A stretch of 64,000 nucleotides of DNA, from positions 124,001 through 188,000 of the forward strand of contig JBDOQK010000057.1 in the NCBI GenBank assembly GCA_040437565.1. The letters are read 5' to 3'. The notes below the pieces were generated by a model, which had not been told where the DNA came from, did no database searches, and saw nothing but the letters and a program-made list of their open reading frames with translations. The position numbers and the translations under genes are program-made. The DNA is from Albugo candida (lineage: Eukaryota > Oomycota > Peronosporomycetes > Albuginales). This document shows positions 1 through 12,450 of the stretch, in pieces (the first letter of the stretch is position 1; each line of letters opens with the position of its first letter).

Positions 1-329
1 ACGTAAACCAATTATTCAGTGACATAAATGTACTCGAGGTAAGGGATCTCAGTGAAGTGACAATTTGTTTTGACATTGGTGTGACTTATAGCCAAGGACC
101 CGGGGTATCTGCTGGAGCAAACGTAGTACATTCGCGAAGTGCTTGCTGGACTATGTCAGGGGCAAGCTTATCCTGCACGTAAATCTATTGGTGAAGAACA
201 AGACGGAGAAAACGAGGGCAATTTGCTACCAGTTGACGGTGACGGTACATCAAGATGAACGACGGTGAAGATGTTTCGGTCGGTCATTGGAAGCCTACTG
301 TGGTTATCTAGATGCACGAGACCATTCAT

Positions 330-895
330 TGCATTCGCTGTGCCAGCCGGGGAGCGCATGCACCGAGAGATCGCGATTGATGGTGGGTAAATAGAATCGC
401 TCGTTATTTGGAGTGAACCGTCGACCTGAAGTTTGAATTGAACGGAACACTTGAAGCCACAATTCACAAGAAGTCGTCTGGAAGGCTACAGCGACGCCGA
501 TTACGCGGCAGACCACGCGTATATACAATCGGTTGGTGGAGGAGTTATATTTTATCCACAATGGAGGCCGATTTTGTAGCTGCATCGCAGGTGGTGAGTA
601 ATCAGCTAGGACAACGAATTGCTTGCTGAAATTGCTGTGCTCGTTTCTTAGCTGATACTGATGCATGTTGAGTATCAACCTGCGATAAAGCAAATACAAG
701 CGGAAGAAAAAGCAGGAAGAGCAAAACACATCGCAATACGTCTCAAGTTCATCATGATTACAGCAAGAAAAAGATAATCAAGGTGGTGTATTGCGAGTTA
801 GGCTTCATGTGAGTTGACCTCCTCACCGAAAAATTTGCTGCGCCAAGGTTTTCAGAGCTGTGCGAGATGATCTCGCTGGATTAAGGTCATTTCGG
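330..895 (+). mobile_element. Ty1/copia LTR-retrotransposon fossil, 3' end of pol
   Basis: The plus strand shows the end of a copia polyprotein: an RNase H core around 475-600 (reading GYSDADYA, then VAASQVV in another frame), followed by the usual C-terminal block near 700-890, with GRAKHIAIRLKFI and then an LLTEKF..PRF.EL stretch that matches the family signature (TKHID..KFH ... ADI.TK). Only the last part of pol is present. No gag, protease, integrase or paired LTRs could be recognised. It is a broken fossil with several breaks, and its low similarity to the family pattern suggests an old insertion. Confidence 0.72.
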
Positions 896-2690
896 GATAG
901 AGTGTAAAAAAGACGCAACTGGTGAGATGAAGGGTTGCGACTGATGAGGTCGCGCAAAGATCATAAGGTCGGAATATATTAAGTTTCTCATTTACTTGAT
1001 ACTGAACTAGTGCTAGTAACTAACATTTCTTTTTCGTGGCGTTTAGTAGATGCAAAGCCGAACACATTTATCCTGTCACTGGAGCTCGAGTCGCTCAGAC
1101 AGCCGTCACTCTTCAATGTTCTGATTGACAGAAAAATACTTCTCTTAGCAAGCATTTTGCACCATCCAATCGTTTGAATTCGGAAATAAAGATCGCGTTC
1201 TGTGTACTAAAGTTGCCACCACACTGGAATCAAGATAGCATACTACAATTACGACAGTTCATTCAGGATGAGCAGTGGTCTTTCATATGGTACCAAAACA
1301 AGCAGTCAGAATACAAACCACGAATGATATTTATAAATTAGCGGTTCAACGACCTCGCGTCGAGGCCTTCCATTCAGGTGTGTCAACGAGTCAAGCCCAA
1401 ATAACGGATGCAGGCGCTCAGACGCTCAGACGCTCAGACGCTCACACCAGCTCTCAAAAAGCAAATTCTTATTTTACCAGCTGCTATATTCGAGGAGAAA
1501 AATCTTGTGGAATAATCAGGTTCTAACCCTCAAACTTGAACACGTCGAGAAACTTCAAAATAAACATTTTTGGCCGTCGTTGGTACACCTCGCGATCAAA
1601 ATGAGAATCTTATTTATCCCATCACTTGTGGCAAGCTCAGAATAGGATTTCACTAGCAGCATCACCGGACCTCAATTAAAATCGATCACGTCTTTATTTC
1701 ACTTTGTCGATGCAATATAGCGACTAATAGCAAAACTCTGTTCTAGTTATTTGCACAATTTTGTAGACGATTGTTTTACACTTTTCTTTTCTTTTGCTTG
1801 AGAAATAGCCCAACATTTTGTGCGTTAAGGCTGTGGACGCAAAAAGCAACTTTAGACACTGTTAATAAATATTTTCGGACGAAGATACCAGAGTTCATGA
1901 TATAGACCCTCAAACAACGCCACCACACGGAGATAGCAAAACTACTAGAGCTCACATTTTAAACAGTATGGATCGTTTCTTCAATGGCCAATGTTGGTTG
2001 TGATCTAGCAACTTTGAATTTGGCCAGATGATAAATATTACCACCATCTCGAATGAAGATTCCGTTTTAACGGCAGTCAAACGTTAGCCCAAAGCATTCA
2101 AGGAATTAGTTAGTTTATTGACGAAGCTCATTGTCATCTTCTTTATTGGATTCGTTTCGCTCCAACGATACGGATGGATTGACCTGATTCTTACTAAATT
2201 GACTTCGACAACGGCAGGATAAATCTTCTGTATTGGCTCTACTTCTTGTCACACTGATTGCATCAGTATTGACGTCAATCAGCGGGAAAGATGAAGATAT
2301 GAGAACCGGACTTGATCTTTGTTGCAGCAGATACGATTGACGCAGAGCTCATCTTTTTTGATTATTGCAATTGTGATCAGCAGCTGGATTTTTGGATATT
2401 AATGCTCCACCATCGGCGAGCTGCCGTTGATTGGGTCTTCTCGGTGCATTTCAACCCGGACTGTCATTTGTTTCATTGTGCGTACTTTTGATGGACATAT
2501 GTTCCTTTCTTTTAGGTGAGGAAAACGTAATTTGCGTATGATTTCTCTCTTGTTTCCACTGGCATACTGATCGATTCAACAAGAGCATTTTGAGCGTGAT
2601 TGAAAATATTGGAGAGACTTCGTCTCGACCCGCGCTCAATATCCTACTATCGTGCTGATTGAACGGCGGTCGTATTCCTTACGGGCTGTG
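896..2690. other. No gene recognised; AT-rich spacer
   Basis: Both strands carry only short open frames with no recognisable domain. The one structured element is a short octamer tandem repeat, listed separately. The first part could hold the LTR of the neighbouring copia fossil, but no paired copy is visible. Confidence 0.5.
1415..1446. repeat. Tandem octamer repeat, four units
   Basis: Four head-to-tail copies of CGCTCAGA, the last ending CGCTCACA. It is a short microsatellite-like array with one mismatch and no visible link to a gene. Confidence 0.9.
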
Positions 2691-2699
2691 TTATGCGGT

Positions 2700-3640
2700 C
2701 TATAAAATTATCGGGCCGGATTAGCTCCATTTGATCTCTTATCGAGAATGTACTTTCTTGGGTGCAGGATGCATGCTAACAAGCTTTCTGCTTCTCGCAT
2801 TCGGGTCCTTTTTTACTTGGAATCGCATTACCAGGGCTACAGTCGGAAATATTGGATCCTACCTGCCTTGCGATGGCTTCCTTCAATCACAGTCGAATAT
2901 ACCTCCCATCTTGGACACGCGGTACGAGACTTGCTGGTGTGGGTGGATACCTCTGTTTTTTTTTGAATGAGTCTAGGAGAAACCTTTATCACAACGCTCC
3001 TACTTGCTTGTATCTTACCTTTTTTGTACTTCGTGATCTTATTCGTGATACTCGATAAGTCCAAGCTCCCCATTCAGCCTGCAATATGTCGAGCTGCTGG
3101 AACCATTTACGAATCGGCGAGAGAAAGTAATGCCAAGCGGGCTCCAGTGCTTGTATATTTCTCACAATACATTATGTAACGCGGTATGTGATCTTCTAAC
3201 AGTTTTCCGATTCCCATTGCCCGAACGAAATTCTACTCGACTGCGGGGCTAGTGTTTCCATTTGGTGTTCTCCTTGCTCGATCAACGAGAGGATTCTGTC
3301 AAGCGTCAATGTCCATCCTATTCGTGTTTGCGTTCTCGTAAGTCCATTCGCTTGTATTCTTCGCATCCGTCGCTATTTGGTACAAGGGGTCCCTGCTTTG
3401 TTTTACCTTTATGATCGGCACTCTGGATGGAGGTGTCTATGTGAATGAATATACGCTTCTTTCCAGCCAAGACAACTCATATTGGATGGAATTCGCTTTG
3501 AGTGCGACGTCATTAGGGATTTCCTTAGACGTCATCCTTGCCAATTTCGTGGGCTTCTTTGTTAAAAAGTTCTGTTTGTTGTCAATGGACTTCATGGCCG
3601 TAGTAGTTCCTCATAAATGTTATTCGCTGTTTAAAATTTC
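2700..3640 (+). pseudogene. CLN3/battenin-like membrane protein relic
   Basis: CLN3 proteins are multi-pass proteins of lysosomal or vacuolar membranes. Collinear pieces of the family appear in order. AMASFNHSRI followed by a GTR.AGV.GYL stretch (about 2870-2960) matches the human segment [36 protein letters not shown] (about 2970-3050) is a hydrophobic segment, VLVYFSQYIM (about 3145-3178) fits VVVYFAEYFINQG, and TAGLVFPFGVLLARSTRG (about 3230-3300) fits QAGVFASRSSLR. The clearest match is LDGGVYVNEYTLLSSQ, then EFALSATSLGISLDVIL and LANFVGFFV (3420-3570), which equals the conserved C-terminal EGLLGGAAYVNTF and EFAMAATCISDTLGISLSG. The pieces lie in different frames with stops between, so it is a decayed gene lacking a recognisable N-terminal third. 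It faces the next relic tail to tail. Confidence 0.72.
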
Positions 3641-3698
3641 CGATTGGTCGTTCATAAGAAGCACTTTGATTACCGTCCACAAGCCCAAGAACTCAAGC

Positions 3699-4005
3699 CT
3701 AAATCGTAGTCGAGAAACACGATACATTCTGCAGATCAACGAGGATGATCTTGCCACTCTCACTAAAACAAGGAGAAGAGCTTATTCGCGCACTATCATC
3801 ATTCTCAGCGCCTAATTGAAACAAATGAGGTAGAGAGGACACTGTAATACAAAAAGCATGTCCCATTCCACATGCGAGTTTAAAATGTTTTTGCTTACCG
3901 GCAAAGAAAACATGCGGCATTTCATCGGTCATAATCACGAAAGCATATCTCAAGCTGTTGGAGTGATGTGGCTCCACAATAGAAAGCAATCCAGGCAATT
4001 GCGTG
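3699..4005 (-). pseudogene. DNA polymerase delta small subunit (POLD2-like) C-terminal relic
   Basis: POLD2 is the B-subunit that bridges the catalytic and accessory subunits of DNA polymerase delta in the nucleus. Its C-terminus is distinctive. The minus strand shows LLWSHITPTA (compare RHISPTAPDTLGCYPF), then, one frame over, EMPHVFFAGKQKHF (compare CPHVYFCGNTPSF), and finally FSESGKIILVDLQNVSCF (compare the end pattern FS.T...LVNL..L.C). About 100 codons are covered, with at least one frame change. The N-terminal three quarters were not found upstream on this strand. The product is essential in eukaryotes, so this is likely a dead duplicate or fragment and not the only copy. Confidence 0.62.
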
Positions 4006-5769
4006 CATTGTTTTCGGTGAATCGATTCATGTTGGAGGTACCCGGATCTTATAGCCTGCTTCCCGAGCTTTGTCTAATGCTTTCTAAAGGTTGGTCATCA
4101 TGTCCCAGAAAGCAAATATTGCGTACTTCTGCGCGCTTCCTTCCTCGTGTCCGCTGACACAGCGGAAGATGGTCTCACATTCCACCAAGCCTTGATTGTG
4201 CATTACGAAGATATAACGTCTCAGTCTGATGGCAGTTCGAATAGCTTCCGTGTGTTCGTGTAATTTTGATTTTGAGGCGTTCATATCGACTGCATATTTT
4301 GACATGTAAGTTGAGGCAATATCAAAGCAATCGCTCTGGTCGTAGTTTCCATATCCAGGGGCACCATCACGAGTCAGTTAAAGTCGGAGAGCATCCACAA
4401 ATACCCGCCTATAGATTCCTTTTTTTACCTCCTGCAAGATTAATCACAATGAGAGGCGTTTTAGAATGATCTTGTAAGAATTTGAGATAAAGTATTGCTC
4501 AGCTGCTGACCAAGTCTCTTCTCTCGCTTTCGAAAGCCACGACTAAATCGATAAGCTCTCCAATCTGATTCAATACGAAGATACGTCCATACCTCCATCC
4601 ACACAAATAGAAACGATGAATGGATCGGTGCCGTATGCGGGTACAAAGGGCCATACCATAAACGCTCACGTATGGCTTTGACGCATTCTTGGTTAAAATG
4701 TTCGTTTGATGCAACCAGAAATAAAGTATCAATTCTTTGTCGCAATATGGAATCATCAGACCGTTTACTTCTTCCTGCAGGATTTTGTATCGATTCTATT
4801 GTCAGAAATCGTCAGAAGCGTTCGACTGGGACAGATATAAAAAATACTTCCCCAAAGATCGAAACGATAAAGCTTGTTGTCGATCTTGTTTCATACAAGA
4901 GCGTCATGGAATCCGTTAAAGATCCTAGAGAGTAAATATCAGTACGATGTATACGACATTAATGGAGCAAACTTGAGCGAACAGAGAATCAGATTTTACC
5001 TAAGTGAGCTTGATGACATACAAAGGCGTCTGCGAGTCACATGGGCGTCTAAAGGCATCTTGAATTATCGAATCAATACTTCTACAAGTCGTTGAAATTC
5101 TAGCGTTCGATCCATTGTATCATGGATGGACAACGCTGCACCTGATGGTTCATTGGCATGAATTCAATTTCCACACACGTTTACTGGTGAAAATGTGCAT
5201 TTGAAGGAAGAACGACCTTGCCTGTCGTGATACTTTCGAAAAGGGTATTATGTCGCATACTGTCCCGCTTTTGCGTAATTTGTGCATGCCTTCTTAGAGA
5301 CTCATTTAAACAGCATTGCTCAGCACACTGTGTCTTTTGTTCGAATGGATACGGTGCATCATCGTCCTCATTCGTGTGAAAGATCTGTAATCGATGCGAT
5401 CACGTTTTGAGTGCTGATAATTTTTACATCGTAAAGATATGGCAGCGTTTCAGGAATGGTACAAGTAATTAGAGCGACCTTAACGATGTTGCTGATCAAG
5501 CTTTTCATTCCACTTAAAAAGTGAATCGAAAACACAAGAAGATTCAGAAGAAGCAGGTCGAGATAGCTTTTTATTGGTCATGTATTGTTACTAGAACGAT
5601 ACAATCAAGAGAGGCTATAGTAAACCTGCTTTATTAGGAAACATTCTTATGATATGTGCTAATCACATGAGTATTGCACAAATGGCAGCAAACTGACCGC
5701 TATAAATCAGCATAAAAATCAATATCAAAGACTGTTTCTCGTATCATCGCATCGAGTGACGATAAGGCT
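4006..5769. other. Unassigned; weak ankyrin-like stretch near 5.1 kb
   Basis: Short open frames occur on both strands, none recognisable. On the plus strand near 5107-5190 one frame reads HGWTTLHLMVHWHEF and then LLV. This resembles an ankyrin repeat core (G.TPLHLA...LL) but stands alone, so I do not call a gene. Confidence 0.35.
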
Positions 5770-6000
5770 CACTTTTTGCTGGATGCGTGATCCGTCATTT
5801 CGCACCATTCCCGCTTTCTAGCAGACTCTTTGCCCCAACTTCATCTTTATCTGCCACCACGAAAAGTGCCTTTTTTCAATTTTGATGTCAATCAATCTCA
5901 TTGCTGATGTCTTCACTAAGCGAGTGATAGATGAGCCAGGCGCTTTTCGAAATCTGCGCTGCGGTTGATCCTTTCGAAAGCCTAGCCTAGCATGTCTTTT
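5770..6000 (+). mobile_element. Possible Ty1/copia fossil, extreme 3' end of pol
   Basis: The plus strand reads SLIADVFTKRVIDEPGAFRN near 5890-5960. This matches the C-terminal copia signature (LADVFTK.L....F..LR). Nothing else of the element is recognisable nearby, so the call rests on about 20 residues. If right, it is a short, old, broken remnant. Confidence 0.4.
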
Positions 6001-9000
6001 TGACGTCAAAATTATCATGTCCGGAGTAATGCATGCCTTTGACTCAAAGATGTCTCCTTGAAATAAGGATTGTCGACTTTTTCTTTTTGACGATCTTCAC
6101 GCTCAAACTCGTCATCTTCGCAAGTTGAGGCATCGCTGCATTTTCCTTTTATGTAATTCTGAGCGATGTAACCGTCACTATCACCTTTGTCGTTATCTGC
6201 TGCTTGTTCTATCGTGTTTTGGTTCTTTGCGTGAGCAGATTTCTCAATTTCGATGTGCGGCTTCCTGAGTATCTACTGTACAGCAGCTATGCCTATTTAG
6301 AGAATTTAGAGTGGGTAGAGATACTAACGCTTTTTCCTGCTTTAATTTTCACAGTGTTTCCTAGGGAAACAGTTCAGCTATTGGCTCCACTTTGTTGTTC
6401 ATCCGAGGATCCATAAGTTATCAATGCATTTTTTTAAAAGCTTCAGCACGCAATACCTAGAGCTCGTATATGTATCCACATAACAAAATGGGAAATATAG
6501 TTTACTTCTTATCCAGATTCCTGTTCTGATATCTCCTTAGTCGAGTTCAAAAACGAGCACCAAATGGGGGCAACTGCTCAATTGAAAACCTGATCTGCAT
6601 ATTACACGCTATCGTTCTCTGGTGAACAAGATAACGCCATTGTGATAATTTTGAGCGATAAATTTTGTACTCTTTCGTTCTCTCAATTTTCGGTAATCAA
6701 ACTCCATCCCGTTCTTCGAGCTCTCATCAAATAACTTCATCAGTCTCAATGATAGCTATTACACTATAATGGGATAGAGGGTATACAAATGATTTAATAG
6801 CCAGAATACGCGAGAGAAATTACTTTCACTTGATAGAATAGAACAGTATTTTGCTCGCAATGATGAAGTGATACAGAGTCGTCATGTAGCTCAAAAGATG
6901 AGCGAAGCCGTAGTGGATGTTTTTGATTAGTTTACAACGCGTCAGAGCAAATTAGTTGGAAAGGTCAAGAAAGTATATTTATCAGCAGACTATCAGTCAG
7001 AATTACTCCGAGACGGTTACACATCTTGCACAATGCGCTTGGATTATGCATGCGTTTAGGTGTGTACGTTCGATAGTTTGTACCATGGCTTTTCCGAGGT
7101 GTGATGTACTTGTCACCAAATGATTCTTTTTACTTTTTCCAAAACCATCGCAGTGTTGCCGGTGCTATCTCCCAGCGTGGTTCTAGACTCATCAAACGAA
7201 TGCACTACCATGATGTAGTCGAATAGAAGGTGCAGGATATTTTAGTTGGTCCTTGAGTTTTTGAATTCGATGAGACAGCAACCGTATTCAAGCAGCATAC
7301 GTAGCGTTCCCTTGTGATTTTTCACGAACTCGGTGCGGGGCGTTCACATTTGATTGGTCTGCTATCGCTTTCTCGATTGTGCATTATCTTCGTCGTCGTG
7401 TGGGATTTCGTGTCATGTTTGCGACACATTGACATTTTCTGGTTGGAGAATATTAGAGCTATCCATATGTTGCCTTGAGTCGTATTGCGTTTGTAAACGA
7501 CCCAAAGAAAGTACACAAAGTGGGTGTTCTGACAGACACGTTTGAAGCCGGAACGTTTTCGAGAATTAATGAAATCAACTTTGCCATTCTGACTCATTTA
7601 CCCGATCAAGTAATGCAGCACACTATTGCAAAGTCGCGGCAGTTCGATTCTTCTCTGCAAAATTACGCGAAGTGTGTGGCTTGAACTATTGAATTATTAC
7701 ACGCTCAAGTCGAATGGCTCACAGGCATATCGCATCTTCAAAATTCGTGTAATGCTATCCCACTCAAAAGAAGAAAGATAGTTGGCTTTAACAAAGAACT
7801 GAAAAAAACATGCACCAATTATCATCACACTGATTAAGAATTCTGATCGCCGTTTTATTCGGACGTGCAATTTAAGCGATGGCTTCACCGAATTGTAAGT
7901 GTGAAATGAAAATGCTTTGAGCGGATTTTTGACACTGAGAAGGAATGGATTCTGATCTCTACCAAAACGACTCGTTTTACTTTGGTGAATGGATTTCGTC
8001 GACTGATGCTGTATCGTTATGCTGGCGATCAGACTCATGTATTCGGGAGAATTTTTCAGCGGAAGAACACGATTACATTGCGTGTTTAGAAATTGAATTC
8101 GTACCGAAAGCTGCTGGCTTGTTTGCATCCGTGAAATGCATGTAACTCTTCGAGTGTTTCAGGCATCGTTTCTCGAGTATGGAGCCGTTCTCGCACTCAT
8201 TGAGATTCGATACATTCCTCATCAGTTGGTAACTTGACCGGCAGAAAAAGTCCAAGCGAATCGATTCTTAGGATGCCATAGAAGACTCGAAGAAAAAGCG
8301 CATCAACAAATGCACTACACTCGGAACGCACGGTCACAACAAGCGCACCTGCAAGAGCATATATCTCCCTTGTTTCATTTCAGTACATTTTCTCTATATT
8401 TTTATGATTCCTCACCCGTGAATAATCCTTTGGTATAATTTTATATTTTGATTTTCGTAGAATGGGCGAAGTAATATGTTTTTATCCTTACCAGAATTTC
8501 GGTACACAAACTTGATTTAAGGTAGAAAGTCCACACGCGCTCTGAGTACAATTAGACACTATCAGAATTATACGCGACAGCACCATTTTAGGATGCAAGC
8601 CACCCGATTCACGAGAATCTGACATCTTATCTGAGGTATGTCTTTTCTTTGCTTAATTGAATCATTCCAATACCTACTATTTACTCCGTCAATCATCATC
8701 ATCTTGGACCTTCCAGTGAACCACTATCTCGCTGCAGGATAAGATCTGTTTGATCTGGAAGTTGCCGCATTTGCAGTTGGCTCATTTCGATAACGCTCTA
8801 GCTTAATCTACGAGAGACAGTGCTAGTAATAAATCTAATCTACAATCTGACTGATAAAACTTGATTTCATTCCATTATGATGAGACAACCTACTTAATTA
8901 TCAAGTCGCGTCGATTGTGTTCATCCAGACTCTAATGGAGGAATAGCCTATTCTTTGATTCCTCTTGATTCATTTTCCAGTATAAATCAGTATGCGCTTG

Positions 9001-9744
9001 CCGAAAAGCATCAGTCGAGGCTTCTCATCCTAAGATGTGCCATTTTGCCACGCATATCAACGCACATTTCATGCGGCCATTTGACTTTATCTCCCAGCTA
9101 AGTACTATTTCCGTGTCGTCTTTTTTATCGTTTACCCAATTGGGTCTTCTCCATTTACAAAACCGTGCCTACTTGCGATATAGAAGTTCTTTCTCCGCTT
9201 CTAAAACAGAGAAATCTTTCATTCTGTGCTTGTGCTTTTTAACTCTGAAGTTTTACCAAATGTCCAATTCTCAAGACTTGCATCTGATACTTTTGAATTA
9301 GTGATCCCAAGATTTAAAGCTGTAAGGTAAATGCTGATTTGCGTAATTTGCTTCTTCTTAAAAAAAATAGTATCAGGCAGTGAAACTTTTGTGCGATGTG
9401 TTCTTGACTTATAAATGGGCTTTGTATCCATCGCAAGAACAGGTCACGTGTATCGTACATATCCTTCCATAATAACCGGTACTGAGAGATTCTTCAATAA
9501 TACACATTTGATTTGCATTTATCGGAGTCATATAACCCCGAAGGCCGTCGGTAGTTGAAAAAGACTACTTCAGGAATAAACGTGATATCAGTCAGTTGAA
9601 GGTTTCTATATTACTAGAATTATACTAACTGACTTTTCTAGTTGCCTAGGCTATCTTAAATAACATATATACATATAAAAACGTGTCGAAAATATACCTT
9701 TGAGAGACGATAAGATGGCTTCAGGCTGAAAATCCTGTGCTTCA
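6001..9744. other. No gene recognised
   Basis: The longest open frames are a plus-strand frame at 7475-7684, a minus-strand frame at 7697-8128 and a plus-strand frame at 7945-8145. They match nothing I know and overlap one another on opposite strands. The interval could hold strongly decayed genes, but I cannot support any. Confidence 0.4.
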
Positions 9745-9749
9745 GTAGC

Positions 9750-12450
9750 CTCATCTACCTCAACACGAGACTGTGGCCAGCCTGTAAATGCTGTAGAGTC
9801 GTAAAGCTGAGAAGTTGTACAAATGATTCAAGAGTACCGTTGTTCGCAATTGGTGGGCACCACACTAAGCGGATCAATTCCATCCAACTAGGACGAGGAC
9901 CCGAGTTGCACTTGTATTTCCACTTGCCTGTGCCGTACCCGTAGCATTGCTCGTCGGCTTCTAAGAAATCCACCAAATGGTTCTTGCGTTGCGAGTTGAT
10001 CCAGCACCTTTGCAAGCCGAATGCTTTCCTCTTGGTCGTAACAATATCATCGATAGTACAGAACGTGCGCACCAAATGTGGTGTTAATTACGGAAAGGGC
10101 TGGCAATTTCGTAGTTGATTTCCGCTGATGGAACAAACGACGATTCCGATCAGTCCAGACGAATTGCAGTGTTATCGCTTGGGAAATGCAAGCCATAAAT
10201 CCGATATAATGTGCTGATAGTATTTCCAATCCGACACTACTGTTAGCACAATCAGACAAGCAATATGCGTCCAACGTGGTCGAGAGAAGAAGAACTTATC
10301 CCAATTATGGAGGAACCCTCCCCATAATTGTGCTGTGTGATCGCACTCTAGAAAGAGGTGTTGATAGGATATCACTGCGACACACGAAGACTGCGTACAC
10401 AATATAATGTGGGGCTAAATATCCTTTGAAAATCAGGAACGAGATCGAATTGGCAACATCCGAAAGGCCAGAAAAAACTTTTAAATCATCGAAATTCAGT
10501 AGGACACGTTTCTTAAGATGCGTTGATGTAGCCATAAATGTTCGAACTCGTTCCGAATCCTGTGCGTCCGCTCCCTCTTGTGATGACCAATGTATTAGCA
10601 TCGGATGGCTCTTGGTTGGTAAAAGAGGTTTCCAGACAGATGCTGTGGTGGAATAGATAAAAGTAATACGTCTTTTCCTTGATTTATATTCTCATATAAG
10701 ACGATTTGCGACATGTGTTTGGTTGGCTCCAAATGATGAGACCAATCGTCGAGTGAATACGCTACAGTATCTGAGTTACTTTATTCCAAAGTCGACTAAG
10801 CAAATTTACTCCAGTCATATCCGATGTATTTAGCTCTTCGTTTTTCGATAGTTGGCGACGAAATCATCCTTCGTTGTTGGCCATGTGTCGCTTTCTCGAA
10901 AATAGTGATGAAGATTGTGAATCTCGAAAATCGTAGCAAACCATTTTCGAAACGTCTCATTTGGCTCGTCCACCATGCAAAAATTGTACCAAACGGTTTG
11001 CGTGCTCGGGTTACGAGTAGCAGCTTCTTTGTTTAATGCTTGGCCGCAGTGAAACCACATTGGTTGTTCCATGAAATTCTGATGGCGTTGTAACACAATC
11101 AAATATGCAATCGAAATGCTCCAATCGATCCGTTTCCGAATTTGAAATGCGTGTTTTCACCAAAAAGATGTTCTCCCCTTTGAACCAATTGCCCCTGTCG
11201 CTGTGGTTAGATAATGAATGTATCTATCGGCTTTTGTGGTTCAGAAGAAGGTTGGATAAGTTGTAAGAATTCCGTCAACGCAGTTGTTCAATTCGCAGGC
11301 ATACCTGTCGACGTATCAGATGCGAGCTGCGGAAGGAATTGAGTACGGTTTAGCTTTAGTCGTCTCACCAAAAAAGGAATCTGTAGTCCACCATCTCGTA
11401 TGCGAAGATATAAAAATGCTTTGCTGAGTAGGTGGACGTGTTTCGGACCAAGCACAAATCTATTTAATATCTATTCTCGCTGTCGAATAATTTCCGGTAG
11501 TACGACCACTTGCGACGTGTAATGTCACAGACTTGATAAAGTCATCGTCGGCGCAACCAGTAGTCGTCCACGAACAGTCCGTGCCCGTCGAAACTATACA
11601 CTAAACCGATAATATAAAAGCTTGTCGAGAGTTCAAATAACCTTCGAATGAGTCGATGTCTGGCCGAACAGAAACCTCAAATACTTGACAGAATTGTTCG
11701 GACCCAGTATGGTCAAATTGGGAATACGTGGTCAGGGCATGGTCCGATTCAACGAGAGCAAGGATGATTTGATCAAGTAAAGTTTTGCACCAGATCCATC
11801 GCGATAGACTCATAACAGCTCGAGTTGCTTCTCAACACCATTTAGTGTCTTGCTGTAGTTTTTGCCACTGAGATGAATAGTAGTAGGGAGATAGAGAGAA
11901 TAGAAGTAGTCCGCAAAAAATAATCCAGTTGCAACAGCCGTGCCATGGATCCAAATTTATTGTTGTTCATGTTATCGGACGAAATCTCTGAAAGGTTCCA
12001 TCGTCATCAGGAAACGTAATGCTGAGAGATGAGCGCCTTGTTGGACTTCCCGTTGTGGACCAATAGACGGTGCGGTACTGCAGTAGTCACCAAATGTTCC
12101 TTCCTGTTGAACAGAAGACGGACTCAGTTGATAAAACGTTTATCAAAGCCCATCTGAAACAAATTCAGTGGCTTTTCATCCCATTCAAAGAATTGTATGA
12201 TGTGTCTGCTTCCGAAATAGACGTGTTCTGAGTATCAAATTCCGTGCTTCCTAAATCATGGCTCTGGTCGAGTTCGAGAATGCAGACTGTACATTTTTCG
12301 ACTCTCTGGAATCTATACTTAAGCACACATAGGTCTCCTTCGCTCAGAACACCAGGTCTATTTCTGCTGTATATGCAGAGACCTACAACGTCAATATTTT
12401 TTCAATTGTGTGGCGAAAGTAATTGCAGAAGGCTAAATTATGATGACGCC
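9750..12450 (-). mobile_element. L1-type LINE ORF2 relic, copy 1 (reverse transcriptase to C-terminal zinc-finger region)
   Basis: Read on the minus strand, the order is that of a plant/oomycete L1-like ORF2. QMGFDKRFIN and a V.LLFN stretch (about 12,160-12,110) lead to VQQGAHLSALRFLMTMEPF (about 12,050-11,990), equivalent to the RT motif GVRQGCPLSP.LF...EP. FADY at the catalytic position (about 11,915-11,905) has lost the second aspartate of FADD. DGSGAKLYLIKSSLLSLNR (about 11,800-11,740) matches SG.KLN..KS, and SVKYLRFLFG follows. Further along comes the zf-RVT region (ISYQHLFLECDHTAQLWGGF, about 10,360-10,300) and a C-terminal stretch with VWTDRNRRLFHQ and HLVDFLEADEQCYGYGTGKW (about 10,150-9,900). 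Frames change often and stops are frequent. No endonuclease domain, poly(A) tail or target-site duplication was found, so the copy is 5'-truncated or its 5' part is unrecognisable. Confidence 0.8.

Noticed and set aside
10736-12130. First reading of the repeated 10.7-12.1 / 56.6-58.0 kb segment as a plus-strand LTR element
   Set aside because: Plus-strand translations gave no pol motifs. The minus strand gave consecutive LINE reverse-transcriptase motifs leading into a zf-RVT end.
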